NCBI RefSeq assembly: GCF_000282895.1
Contig: NZ_ALBQ01000005.1
Span: 62,001-126,000, forward strand
Length of the DNA: 64,000 nt
Reading direction: 5' to 3'
Source: Sphingomonas sp. ATCC 31555
GTDB lineage: Bacteria; Pseudomonadota; Alphaproteobacteria; Sphingomonadales; Sphingomonadaceae
Below the pieces are notes generated by a model. The model made no database searches and was not told where the DNA came from. It worked only from the letters and a program-made list of their open reading frames with translations. Every line of letters begins with the position of its first letter. The first letter of the stretch is position 1. Positions 53,789-61,950 of this stretch are shown here, piece by piece. A program made the translations under genes and the position numbers.

Positions 53789-54158
53789 TGCGCATTTTCT
53801 GCTCGACAGCAACATCTGCATCTACCTGCTCCAGGGCTCGGTGGCGCCGTTAAATGCGCGTGTCCGAACCCAGGGGCGGGGCAGTCTTGCGGTTTCGGCG
53901 ATCAGCTATGCCGAAATCCGGCTCGGCATCCGCGCGCCCGAGGCGGAGCGGGCGCTCCAGGGCTTCTTGCGCGATGTGTTGCTACTGCCTTTCGACGCCG
54001 CCGCTGCCGAAGCCTATGCCGGGCTGCCGTTCCGCCGCGCACGGCTGGATCGGCTGATCGCGGCGCAGGCGCTGGCAGGCGGGCTGACGCTGATTACCAA
54101 CAACGAACGGGATTTCGCCGACATCCCCGACCTCAGAATCGAGAACTGGACGCTGTGA
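53781..54158 (+). CDS. vapC: VapC toxin, PIN-domain ribonuclease
   Basis: A 125-residue PIN-domain toxin, with Asp9 (FLLDSNIC), Glu45 (YAEIRLG), Asp90 and Asp111 (NERDFADI) forming the Mg2+ site. VapC toxins cleave tRNA or rRNA. Partner antitoxin overlaps upstream. The stop codon overlaps the GTG start of trmD (GTGA), coupling the toxin to an essential tRNA gene. Confidence 0.9.
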   Translation: MADAHFLLDSNICIYLLQGSVAPLNARVRTQGRGSLAVSAISYAEIRLGIRAPEAERALQGFLRDVLLLPFDAAAAEAYAGLPFRRARLDRLIAAQALAGGLTLITNNERDFADIPDLRIENWTL

Positions 54159-54889
54159 CCTTCGCTGCTACCGTCGTGACGCTATACCCGGAGATGTTCC
54201 CCGGGCCGCTGGGCATCTCGCTTGCCGGACGCGGCCTGCGCAAGGGGCTTTGGTCGCTGGAGATGGTCCAGATTCGCGACTTCGCCACCGACAAGCATCG
54301 CTCGGTCGACGATACGCCGGCCGGAGGCGGGGCGGGGATGGTGCTGCGCGCGGATGTCGTGGCTTCTGCGATCGACAGCGTCGCGCGCGAAGGCCGGCCG
54401 CTGCTCGCAATGACGCCGCGTGGGCGCCCGTTGACCCAGGATCGCGTGCGGGCGCTTGCGGCAGGCCCCGGCGCCATCGTGCTGTGCGGTCGATTCGAGG
54501 GCTTTGACGAGCGCATCTTCGACGCCCGCGACGTCGAACAGGTTTCGATCGGCGACTACATTCTCTCCGGCGGCGAGATGGCGGCGCTGACGCTGCTCGA
54601 TGCTTGCATTCGGCTCGTTCCCGGCGTAATGGGCGCGACTTCCAGCGGCATGGACGAGAGCTTCGAAACGGGGCTGCTCGAATATCCGCAATATACCCGA
54701 CCTGTCGAATGGGAAGGGCGCACGATCCCCGAAGTGCTGCGATCGGGGGATCATGCGAGGATCGAAGCCTGGCGTCGCGCCATGGCGGAGACCGATACAC
54801 GGCTAAGGAGGCCGGACCTTTGGGAGCGTCATGAGGGCGCTCGGGTTCAGTCTCCCTCTGGCGCGCGGCGAAAACATGGGACTGACTGA
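54155..54889 (+). CDS. trmD: tRNA (guanine37-N1)-methyltransferase TrmD
   Basis: A 244-residue SPOUT methyltransferase making m1G37. Knotted SAM site at [12 protein letters not shown] and GDYILSGGE; catalytic Asp in [13 protein letters not shown] terminus [18 protein letters not shown] is standard. The GTG start at 54155 overlaps the vapC stop, so its translation may depend on the toxin cistron. rplS starts 1 base after its stop. Confidence 0.95.
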   Translation: MTFAATVVTLYPEMFPGPLGISLAGRGLRKGLWSLEMVQIRDFATDKHRSVDDTPAGGGAGMVLRADVVASAIDSVAREGRPLLAMTPRGRPLTQDRVRALAAGPGAIVLCGRFEGFDERIFDARDVEQVSIGDYILSGGEMAALTLLDACIRLVPGVMGATSSGMDESFETGLLEYPQYTRPVEWEGRTIPEVLRSGDHARIEAWRRAMAETDTRLRRPDLWERHEGARVQSPSGARRKHGTD

Positions 54890-54890
54890 G

Positions 54891-55277
54891 ATGAACCTCA
54901 TCCAGACGCTCGAAGCCGAGCAGATTGCCAAGTTCAACGAAGCCAAGAAGATTCCGGAATTCCGCCCGGGCGACACCGTCCGCATCGGTGTGAAGGTCGT
55001 CGAAGGCGATCGTACCCGCGTGCAGAATTTCGAAGGCGTGTGCATCGCGCGCGCCAACAAGGGCATGGGTTCGAACTTCACCGTCCGCAAGATCTCGTTC
55101 GGTGAAGGCGTGGAGCGCGTATTCCCGCTTTATTCGCCGAACATCGATTCGATCGAGGTCGTGCGTCGCGGTGTCGTGCGTCGTGCGAAGCTCTACTATC
55201 TGCGTGGTCGCACCGGTAAGTCGGCGCGTATCGCCGAGCGCCGCGATCCGCGCGCAGGTGCGCAGGCTGCCGAATAA
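54891..55277 (+). CDS. rplS: 50S ribosomal protein L19
   Basis: A 128-residue L19 at the 30S-50S interface. [16 protein letters not shown] and [25 protein letters not shown] are family blocks. ATG 54891 chosen to fit [12 protein letters not shown]; starts one base after the trmD stop. Strong terminator follows. Confidence 0.95.
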   Translation: MNLIQTLEAEQIAKFNEAKKIPEFRPGDTVRIGVKVVEGDRTRVQNFEGVCIARANKGMGSNFTVRKISFGEGVERVFPLYSPNIDSIEVVRRGVVRRAKLYYLRGRTGKSARIAERRDPRAGAQAAE

Positions 55278-55303
55278 CGGCGGCTTGCCAGACGCTTACG
55301 AAA

Positions 55304-55334
55304 GGGCGTGCGGAGCGATCCGCGCGCCCTTTTT
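55304..55334 (+). terminator. Rho-independent terminator of rplS
   Basis: An 11-bp stem GGGCGTGCGGA / TCCGCGCGCCC (one T-G pair), GCGA loop, T5 tail, 27 bases after rplS. Confidence 0.9.
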
Positions 55335-55423
55335 CATATGTGGAGAAGGGCAGGCAATGGGAGCGGCGCGGGCCGGCCAAAGGCAACCCGGCGTCATCAA
55401 TGGTCGTTCGACTGCCAGCCCGA

Positions 55424-55732
55424 TCAGGCGGCGACGCGGTCCGATGTCTGGAGGAGCGCGCGCCCACGCGCCGTGAGGGCAGCGTCACGCAACTCGGGCC
55501 CACGAATCCCGATCACGAGCGCTTCATAGGCAAGCAAGCCGCGATCGCAGAGCGTCTGCACCGCGCTGATGAACATATTCTGCTGATCGACAGAGGTGCC
55601 AAGGCCAAGATCGCTCGGGTGCAGCGTCGCGCTGCCGGGCCATACGTTGAGCAGGGTACGCCCGATGGCAGCCACGCACACCGAATCGACCGTTTTCAGC
55701 GCTTCGATTCCGTCCCGGCTTTTTGCCATCAT
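55424..55732 (-). CDS. Hypothetical protein, paralog A of a ~100-residue family
   Basis: A 102-residue cytoplasmic protein of unknown family. Its C-terminal half, with LCDRGLLAYEALVIG followed by RDAALTARGRALL, matches that of the protein at 56602 (LSDAGFLSYEALVIN, then VDAALTARGRAAL). The two are clear paralogs. ATG 55732 has a GGGGAG Shine-Dalgarno 3-8 bases upstream; ATG 55729 is the alternative. It lies on the minus strand after the rplS terminator. The pattern (helices, a short beta pair, an LTxRGR motif) suggests a small winged-helix or regulatory domain, but I do not recognise it. Confidence 0.6.
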   Translation of the reverse strand: MMAKSRDGIEALKTVDSVCVAAIGRTLLNVWPGSATLHPSDLGLGTSVDQQNMFISAVQTLCDRGLLAYEALVIGIRGPELRDAALTARGRALLQTSDRVAA

Positions 55733-56178
55733 GCTCTCTCCCCACCCCCAACCGCACGTAGATGCAATGATCCATGCCGAACGGGGCAGTGTTTTGCCCC
55801 ATCCACCCGTCGACCACTGCTGCAGGGGACGGAGCCGTGCTTCGCAAAGCAGCAAGCGTCTCGATACTCCTGCGTCCCGCTGTCTGAGCCGGCATGTGCG
55901 ACTCTTTACAACTGAACCTCGGAGCTACTTACCGGACTAGGCAAATTCTGCCTAGTCCGGTTCATATCCGTAATGAATTTATCGGTTGATAACTTAGACG
56001 ACGCGTCTCGGAATGGAACAGGCTGCATCCGCACAGTCCGATGCGTCCTTCGGCCCCTGAATCCGCTGAGGCATCGCCGCTGGTGACCCTTCGTGCTGCT
56101 CCGATGGGTACAAATCCGTACTCGCCGGACCTCTCTGGTTTCGCCAGAAGTGCTTCATTGCTTCCAGGGATTAGCGTG
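55733..56178. other. Intergenic region with several hairpins, no gene seen
   Basis: About 445 bases without a convincing coding frame. It holds GGGGCA/TGCCCC near 55784, the strong 13-bp hairpin at 55931, and AGACG-ACG-CGTCT at 55996-56008. The right part (from ~55960) is AT-richer and likely contains the promoter of the GAF-like gene. A frame open from 56041 has poor third-position GC. Confidence 0.45.
55931..55961. other. Perfect 13-bp hairpin in intergenic DNA
   Basis: ACCGGACTAGGCA / TGCCTAGTCCGGT with AATTC loop. No long T-run. Could be a terminator for minus- or plus-strand transcripts or a regulator-binding palindrome. Confidence 0.6.
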
Positions 56179-56580
56179 ATGTCAGGTCCGTTCGCGAATT
56201 ACATGTCTGCACAGCCACGGGGCGGCGATCACCGGGATCCCCGTGCCGTTTCGGTCGGGCGTATCGCGAAGACCGCAGTTGCGTTGCTGCGCGGCGATGT
56301 GGGCATCGTCCAGTTCGGCTCGGTCGCAGCGCTGGCGGCGTCAGACGCGATCGATACGGGAGTGGCCGCACACCAGCTGGCGAACCCCGTGGTTGCGCTG
56401 GAGCAGGGTTATCTCGGGCAGGTTTCGGTGCCGCTGTGGCAGCACGGCCGCCGGATCGGCACGCTGGCCGTTCTGAGCCGCCGGCCGCGGACCTTCTCGA
56501 ATGCGGAAATTGCGCTGCTGCGCGAGCTTTCCGAGGCAATTCAGGTGTCGGGCGGGCGCGCGGCCATCCTGGTGCACTGA
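56179..56580 (+). CDS. GAF-like domain protein
   Basis: A 133-residue protein whose C-terminal half resembles a GAF sensor domain: GQVSVPLWQHGRRIGTLAVL then FSNAEIALLRELSEAI. ATG 56179 has an AGGGA Shine-Dalgarno about 8 bases upstream and third-position GC rises from here; ATG 56041 would add 46 residues of poor coding character. No DNA-binding or enzymatic domain is attached, so it is a stand-alone sensor-like protein. It lies between two paralogous small proteins on the opposite strand, suggesting a shared signalling role. Confidence 0.6.
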   Translation: MSGPFANYMSAQPRGGDHRDPRAVSVGRIAKTAVALLRGDVGIVQFGSVAALAASDAIDTGVAAHQLANPVVALEQGYLGQVSVPLWQHGRRIGTLAVLSRRPRTFSNAEIALLRELSEAIQVSGGRAAILVH

Positions 56581-56601
56581 GCGGCGGCCGAAGCCGCGAC
56601 C

Positions 56602-56895
56602 TTAATGGGTGGCGGTCACGCGCGCGGCAAGCGCGGCACGACCGCGCGCGGTGAGCGCCGCATCGACGACGACCGGGCCGTCGGCATTGATGACGAGCGC
56701 TTCGTACGACAGGAAGCCCGCGTCGCTCAGCGACTGGACGATCGCCAGAAACTCCAGGGTTGCCCCTTGATCACCCGGTAGCCCGATGCTTTCGGGTGTC
56801 AGCACCACGAGCGCCGGCCACTTGTCTTGCAGCAGCCGAGTTGCGGACTCGACAGGCGCATCCTTGCGCGTACCCAACAGGCCGTCCGAAGACAT
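56602..56895 (-). CDS. Hypothetical protein, paralog B of a ~100-residue family
   Basis: A 97-residue protein, paralog of the one at 55424. Shared motifs are YEALVIN and DAALTARGRAAL. Family unknown. It is convergent with the GAF-like gene (21-base gap). Its start at 56895 faces the AT-rich region holding a CtrA-type site 75 bases upstream. Confidence 0.62.
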   Translation of the reverse strand: MSSDGLLGTRKDAPVESATRLLQDKWPALVVLTPESIGLPGDQGATLEFLAIVQSLSDAGFLSYEALVINADGPVVVDAALTARGRAALAARVTATH

Positions 56896-56969
56896 GCGGC
56901 CAAACTCCCTATCGACCAGGTGCGCCCCGTTACGCCGATCAGGCTTTTGCCAAACCTAAATAAGGTTTG

Positions 56970-56984
56970 TTAACGAATGGTTAA
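56970..56984 (-). promoter_or_regulatory. CtrA-type binding site TTAA-N7-TTAA
   Basis: TTAA at 56970-56973 and at 56981-56984 with exactly 7 bases between, each followed by C, the established full-site arrangement for CtrA in alphaproteobacteria. It lies 75 bases upstream of the paralog B start. Confidence 0.6.
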
Positions 56985-57028
56985 CGCGGCTATTCCTGCT
57001 TGTCTATGAGCAATAGATAGTAGCCGCG
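56985..57028. other. Long hairpin next to the CtrA-type site
   Basis: Outer arms CGCGGCTA / TAGCCGCG (56985-56992, 57021-57028) enclosing an inner TCTAT-GAGCA-ATAGA stem. Could be a structured leader element of the minus-strand transcript or a terminator. Confidence 0.45.
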
Positions 57029-57286
57029 AACAAAGTTCAACGGTTTACGACTTGTAACCGTCGGCGGAATTCAAATATGAAAAACGATTGTTGTCCATGC
57101 GCATTATCCAGGATGCACGTGCAACTGTACGTAAGTGTCGAAACATGCAAATGGCTAAATTAACAGGCATTTATCCCGCCATTTAACCATGATTCGCCGC
57201 CGGCCTGCGCTCGGCCCCTTTACCTGCCCGCTGCTGGCGATAAACCCTTGCCCTTTCGGCAGTGTGGCCGGACGACGGAGTGGTGG

Positions 57287-59503
57287 ATGATCAGGTGGGT
57301 GGTGGTAGGGTTGATGTTGGGGATGAACGTGACGGAGGGGAAGGCGCAGGAGGCGGCGTCGATTCCGCTCGCGCGAGTGTTCGCCAGCCCGGCGATCGAC
57401 GGCCCGGCGCCGCGTGCCGTGAAGCTGTCCCCCGACGGCAAATACCTAACCCTGCTGCGTAACCGCGACACCGATCGCGAGCGCTTCGACCTGTGGGCGA
57501 TGGACACCGCCACCGGCCAGTGGCGGATGCTCGTCGATTCCAAGTCGCTCGGCTCGGGTGCCGAATTGTCCGAGGCCGAGAAGATGCAGCGCGAGCGCGC
57601 GCGGATCGGCGGCACCAAAGGCATTATCAGCTATGACTGGTCGCCCGACGGCAAGACAATCCTCGTCCCCCTCGACGGCGAACTGTTCCGCGCCCGGCTG
57701 ACCGGCGACGTGGAGAAGCTGCCTGCCGCCGCCGGCCCGAAGCTGAACCCGGGCCTCAGCCCGGCCGGCAAATACGCCAGCTACCTGCAGGATCAGAATC
57801 TGGTGGTGATGGACCTGGCCACCGGCAAGGCCGTCCGCATCACCCCGGACGGCGCCGGTACGGTCCATTGGGGCGAAGCCGAGTTCGTGGCGCAGGAGGA
57901 AATGGCGCGCAGCGACGGCTATTGGTGGTCCCCCGACGACGCCTATCTGGCCGTCGAGCGCTTCGACGAAGCGCCGGTGGGCATCGTCACTCGGGCCGCG
58001 ATCGGCGCCGAAGGCACCAGCATCGTCCAGCAGCGTTATCCCAAGGCGGGCACGGCCAACGCGCTAGTCGAACTCTATGTGCTCGATCCGGCCGGCCAGA
58101 AGCGCGTGAAGGTGGACCTGGGCAGCGATCCCGACATCTATCTCGCCCGCGTCGACTGGGCACCGGACGGCAAGACGCTGTTCGTCCAGCGGGAGAATCG
58201 CGCGCAGACGCAGCTCGATCTGCTCGCCATCGACCCCAAGACCGGTGCATCGCGCGTGCTGTTCAGCGAGAAGGCAGCGCCGAAGAGCTGGGTCAACCTG
58301 TCCTATGCTTTCAAGCCGCTCGACGACGGTAGCCTGATCTGGTGGTCCGAGCGCGACGGCCATGGGCATCTGTATCGCTGGCAGGAAGGCCGCTTCACCC
58401 AGCTCACCAAGGGCCCGTGGGAAGTTGCCGCCGACGGCATCAGCGTCGATCAGAAGCGCGGCCGGATCTATTTCCAGGGCAACAAGGACGATCCGCTGGA
58501 GCGGCACCTCTATCGGGTCGACTATCGCAAGCCCGGCACCATCACGCGGCTTACCGAGCGCGGCTGGTGGAACACCGCCAGCATGGACGCGAGCGGCACC
58601 CGCGCGATCGTCAGCCGGTCCAATCCGAACCAGCCGCGCCAAGTGTACCTCGCCGACGCGGAGGGCAAGCGGATCGCCTGGGTGCAGGAAAATGCGGTGA
58701 GCGATCCCAAGCACCCCTATCATCCCTATCTGGCCGCGCATCGCACACGCAGCTTCGGAACCATCAAGGGCCCGGACGGAACCGACCTGCATTGGGAGAT
58801 GATCACGCCCAAGCTGGAGCCGGGCAAACGCTATCCGGTGTTCTTCCAGCATTATGGCGGCCCGCATGCGCAGACGGTGAGCCGCGCCTGGGGCGGGACG
58901 CTGCAGCAATATCTGGTGCAGCACGGCTATATCTGGTTCCAGATCGACAATCGTGGGTCGGCCAATCGCGGCGTCGCGTTTGAAAGCGCGATCTGGCAGG
59001 CGATGGGATCGGTGGAGGTGCAGGACCAGCTGGCCGGCGCCGCCTATCTCAAGACGCTGGCATTCGTCGATCCGAAGCGGATCGCCACTTATGGCTGGTC
59101 CTATGGCGGCTATATGACGCTGAAGATGCTGCAGGCGGCGCCCGGCACCTTCGCGGCCGGTATTTCCGGCGCGCCGGTGACCAAATGGGAATTGTACGAC
59201 ACCCATTATACCGAGCGCTATATGGGCGATCCGCGAAAGGTGCCCCAGGCCTATGCGATGTCGGGCACGATCGCCGATGCCGCGAAGATCGCCGATCCGC
59301 TGTTGATGATCCACGGCATGTCCGACGACAATGTCGTGCTGGAAAACGGCACCGCCATGTATGCTGCGCTGCAGGCCAAGGACGTGCCGTTCGAAATGAT
59401 GCTCTATCCCGGCCAGACCCATAAGGTTGGCGGACCCGGGATCAGCGAGCATCTGTGGCACACGATCCTGGGCTTTCTGGATCGGAAGATGGGTCAGCAA
59501 TAA
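57287..59503 (+). CDS. S9 family peptidase, dipeptidyl peptidase IV-like, exported
   Basis: A 738-residue prolyl oligopeptidase-family enzyme. Signal peptide (residues ~1-20, ending GKAQ), seven/eight-bladed beta-propeller (~30-480), and catalytic alpha/beta hydrolase domain (~490-738). The catalytic triad is Ser605 (GWSYGGYM), Asp680/681 (GMSDDN) and His712 (GQTHKVGG). A DPP-IV-like double Glu (AQEEMARS) that binds the substrate amino end is present. Likely a periplasmic dipeptidyl peptidase releasing X-Pro or X-Ala dipeptides. Confidence 0.92.
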   Translation: MIRWVVVGLMLGMNVTEGKAQEAASIPLARVFASPAIDGPAPRAVKLSPDGKYLTLLRNRDTDRERFDLWAMDTATGQWRMLVDSKSLGSGAELSEAEKMQRERARIGGTKGIISYDWSPDGKTILVPLDGELFRARLTGDVEKLPAAAGPKLNPGLSPAGKYASYLQDQNLVVMDLATGKAVRITPDGAGTVHWGEAEFVAQEEMARSDGYWWSPDDAYLAVERFDEAPVGIVTRAAIGAEGTSIVQQRYPKAGTANALVELYVLDPAGQKRVKVDLGSDPDIYLARVDWAPDGKTLFVQRENRAQTQLDLLAIDPKTGASRVLFSEKAAPKSWVNLSYAFKPLDDGSLIWWSERDGHGHLYRWQEGRFTQLTKGPWEVAADGISVDQKRGRIYFQGNKDDPLERHLYRVDYRKPGTITRLTERGWWNTASMDASGTRAIVSRSNPNQPRQVYLADAEGKRIAWVQENAVSDPKHPYHPYLAAHRTRSFGTIKGPDGTDLHWEMITPKLEPGKRYPVFFQHYGGPHAQTVSRAWGGTLQQYLVQHGYIWFQIDNRGSANRGVAFESAIWQAMGSVEVQDQLAGAAYLKTLAFVDPKRIATYGWSYGGYMTLKMLQAAPGTFAAGISGAPVTKWELYDTHYTERYMGDPRKVPQAYAMSGTIADAAKIADPLLMIHGMSDDNVVLENGTAMYAALQAKDVPFEMMLYPGQTHKVGGPGISEHLWHTILGFLDRKMGQQ

Positions 59504-59523
59504 CCCGCCTGCTGGCAGTCAAG

Positions 59524-59554
59524 CGGGCCGCATCGGTATCAGAGATGCGGCCCG
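59524..59554 (+). terminator. Terminator-like hairpin after the S9 peptidase
   Basis: Perfect 11-bp stem CGGGCCGCATC / GATGCGGCCCG, 9-base loop, followed by a T-rich TCGCTTGTTGTT stretch. Confidence 0.75.
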
Positions 59555-59696
59555 TCGCTTGTTGTTCCAAGAACAATTGGTCTCGGTTACGTAATATTGC
59601 TAGGGCCAGTTCGCCGACGGTGTTTCAACCCCTCTCTATAATGCTTGGGATTGCGTGCCTTGACGTGCGCGCGTTGCAATCGGGAGTGGTTGGGCC

Positions 59697-61559
59697 ATGC
59701 GGGTTTTCGTAGACTTGAAAATCCAGTTCAAAATCATGTTGATGCTGTCCGTTCTTGCAATCGCCACGATCGGCATGGGCTGGTACGGGTCGCGCGTTTC
59801 GAACACGATCGACACGCAGTATTCGCAACTGGTCGACGTGACGATGCCGGATACGGCGAAGCTGGTGCGGGTGAACCGCCTGGTCAACACCATGATGTAT
59901 GCCTCCTACCGCACGCTGGCCTATGACGGGCGATCCGCCAAAGCAAAGCAGGCTGCGAAAGAGGAGGCTGACGCCTATAAGCAGGCGATCGACTATCTCG
60001 GCGAAGTCATGGCGACGGAAAAGGCGAGCATCTCGGAACTGACGCCGATCAAGGCCATGTTGGAAGGCATCCACGACCGCCTCCTGCCGGGGATCGAAGC
60101 GGGCCTTCAGAACGACAACGAGCGGGCCAAGGTGATACTGGCTGAAGCCGACGCGATGGGCCTCGAGTTCACGAAGAAGCTGCGCGACTATAACGATCGT
60201 CGCACCGCCGGCGCCACCAAGCTTTCGAACAGCCTGAGCGCTACGGCGGCTTCTTCCGGGTGGACGCAGATCATTATTGCGCTGATCGCGGTGGCAGTGA
60301 GCATGGGCGGCGCGATCTTCGTCGCTCGCACCCAGATCAGCGGTCCGCTGGAGCGACTGCAATCGGCGATGCGCGCGCTGGCCAGCGGCAACAACGGCGT
60401 CGACGTGCCCGGCACCGAGCGCGGCGACGAAGTGGGGGGCATGGCCAAGTCCGTCCTGGTGTTCAAGGACGCGGCGATCGCCCAGGCTGCCGCCAACGAA
60501 GCGAAGCTCGCCGGCGAGGCCGCGCAGAAGCTCGTCGTCGAAACGCTGGAAAGCCATCTCGCCAAGCTGGCCGACGGCGACCTGACCGCGACGATCGATT
60601 CGCGCTTCAGCGCGGAATATGAAGGGCTGAAGCTGAACTTCAACGCCGCCATCAACGGCCTGCGCGATCTGATCGCGGCGGTGATGGACAGCGCCGAGAC
60701 GATCTCGACCGGATCGGCTGAAATCGCCCAGGCGAGCGAAGACTTGGCCCGGCGCACCGAAGGCGCCGCGGCGAGCCTGGAAGAAACCTCCGCCGCTGTC
60801 AGCCAGATGGATCAGCGGATCAAGGCGACCGCCGCCGCCTCCACCAAGACGGTGGAACGCGCGACCGGTGCGATCGGCGTGGTCGATTCGGGCCGCAGCG
60901 TCGCCGACGAGGCGATGCAGGCGATGACTCGCGTTTCCGAAAGCGCCAAAGGCATCGACAATGTGATCGAGGGCCTCGACAAGATCGCGTTCCAGACGCG
61001 GGTTCTGGCGATGAACGCCGCCGTCGAGGCGGGCCGTGCCGGCGAAGCTGGCCGCGGCTTCGCAGTGGTCGCCGATCTCGTCTCCGCCCTGGCGATGCGC
61101 GCCGAGGAAGAGGCCGGCCGCGCCCGCGACCAGCTGACCGCAACGCAGACCGACATCAACGCCGCCGTCGACATGGTGCGCCGGGTGGATAGCGCACTGG
61201 GCGCGATCGTCGGCGACGTGAACGAAGTGCATTCGCTGCTGGAAACGATGGCGACGGACAACCAAGTCCAGGCATCGGCGGTGACGCAGGTGGCGACGGC
61301 GGTGAACAGCATCGATCAGACGACGCAGCAGAATGCGGCGATGGTGGAGCAGACCTCGGCCGCCGCCCGCAACCTGAGCAGCGAAGTCGCGGCCTTGAGC
61401 GAGCAGGCGCTGAAGTTCAACACCGGCGATCGTGGCGGCCGCAAGCCCGCAAGGTCGCGCGTGCATGCCATGCCGGTCCGTTCGACACCGGCGCATTCGG
61501 CCAGCGTTTCCACCGTGCGCCAGACCGGTGCCGAAGTGGAGGAATGGGCAAGCTTCTGA
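59697..61559 (+). CDS. Methyl-accepting chemotaxis protein
   Basis: A 620-residue chemoreceptor. Two transmembrane helices (~10-31 and ~190-210), a periplasmic four-helix-bundle type sensor between them, HAMP region (~210-265) and a second HAMP-like stretch (~275-325), then the signalling domain (~330-560) with tip IAFQTRVLAMNAAVEAGRAG. The C terminus ends in EEWASF, an x-W-x-x-F type pentapeptide. Ligand unknown. GGGAG Shine-Dalgarno precedes ATG 59697. Related to the partial receptor at the window end. Confidence 0.93.
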   Translation: MRVFVDLKIQFKIMLMLSVLAIATIGMGWYGSRVSNTIDTQYSQLVDVTMPDTAKLVRVNRLVNTMMYASYRTLAYDGRSAKAKQAAKEEADAYKQAIDYLGEVMATEKASISELTPIKAMLEGIHDRLLPGIEAGLQNDNERAKVILAEADAMGLEFTKKLRDYNDRRTAGATKLSNSLSATAASSGWTQIIIALIAVAVSMGGAIFVARTQISGPLERLQSAMRALASGNNGVDVPGTERGDEVGGMAKSVLVFKDAAIAQAAANEAKLAGEAAQKLVVETLESHLAKLADGDLTATIDSRFSAEYEGLKLNFNAAINGLRDLIAAVMDSAETISTGSAEIAQASEDLARRTEGAAASLEETSAAVSQMDQRIKATAAASTKTVERATGAIGVVDSGRSVADEAMQAMTRVSESAKGIDNVIEGLDKIAFQTRVLAMNAAVEAGRAGEAGRGFAVVADLVSALAMRAEEEAGRARDQLTATQTDINAAVDMVRRVDSALGAIVGDVNEVHSLLETMATDNQVQASAVTQVATAVNSIDQTTQQNAAMVEQTSAAARNLSSEVAALSEQALKFNTGDRGGRKPARSRVHAMPVRSTPAHSASVSTVRQTGAEVEEWASF

Positions 61560-61597
61560 TCGGCGGGCGTACGCCAGGCACGCTGGAGTAACAGGGA

Positions 61598-61636
61598 GGG
61601 GAGGGCAGTCGTCTCGGGCGATTGCGCTCCCCTTTT
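61598..61636 (+). terminator. Rho-independent terminator of the chemoreceptor gene
   Basis: Stem GGGGAG + GCAGTCG paired with CGATTGC + CTCCCC (single-base internal mismatch), 7-base loop, T4 tail. Confidence 0.78.
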
Positions 61637-61950
61637 CGTTTCCATCGGTTCAGTACGGCAAGGGCCGGGGCAGCGAGCCTCGGCCCTTGCCATATCGGCC
61701 CGCTTCGAGCCACGCGCTGACCTGTATCAAATTTCATAAAAGGGGCTCGCGGAGCAGCATTGTTTCTGCTACCGGCCGTCCGATGCTTCGAAAACGCGCC
61801 TTTCTTACGCGAATTACACCGCGCCCGTAACGGGCGCGATAGCTGCGCTTGGGCAGCGAAGCAGCGGAATGCGCGTGCATTCCACCTTTCTCTCACACTA
61901 ATGGCACCCTGCGCCGCGTTCGTCGGCGGTTGGAAGGAAGAGGTATATTC
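61637..61950. promoter_or_regulatory. Leader/promoter region of asd
   Basis: About 310 bases without a gene. It holds a perfect 11-bp hairpin GGCAAGGGCCG / CGGCCCTTGCC (61657-61691), an AT-rich patch around 61730-61742 that may be the promoter, and an 8-bp hairpin CGCGCCCG-TAA-CGGGCGCG (61820-61838). No lysine-riboswitch signature seen. Confidence 0.4.

Larger units (their letters stand above)
56896..57286. promoter_or_regulatory. AT-rich regulatory interval between divergent genes
   Basis: About 390 bases between paralog B (minus) and the DPP-IV-like peptidase (plus), with no coding frame. Clearly AT-richer than the window. It contains a CAAACCT/AGGTTTG hairpin (56951-56969), a CtrA-type full site (56970), a long hairpin (56985-57028), an ACGGTT..AACCGT repeat (~57038-57060) and a TTAACCAT half-site (57183-57190). 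Confidence 0.6.

Noticed and set aside
56041..56178. N-terminal extension of the GAF-like protein from ATG 56041
   Set aside because: Third-position GC is near 50 percent there, far below neighbours, and there is no Shine-Dalgarno; ATG 56179 is better supported.
59637..59642. Perfect TATAAT before the chemoreceptor gene as a promoter
   Set aside because: No acceptable -35 at 16-18 bases; left out as a feature although the -10 match is exact.
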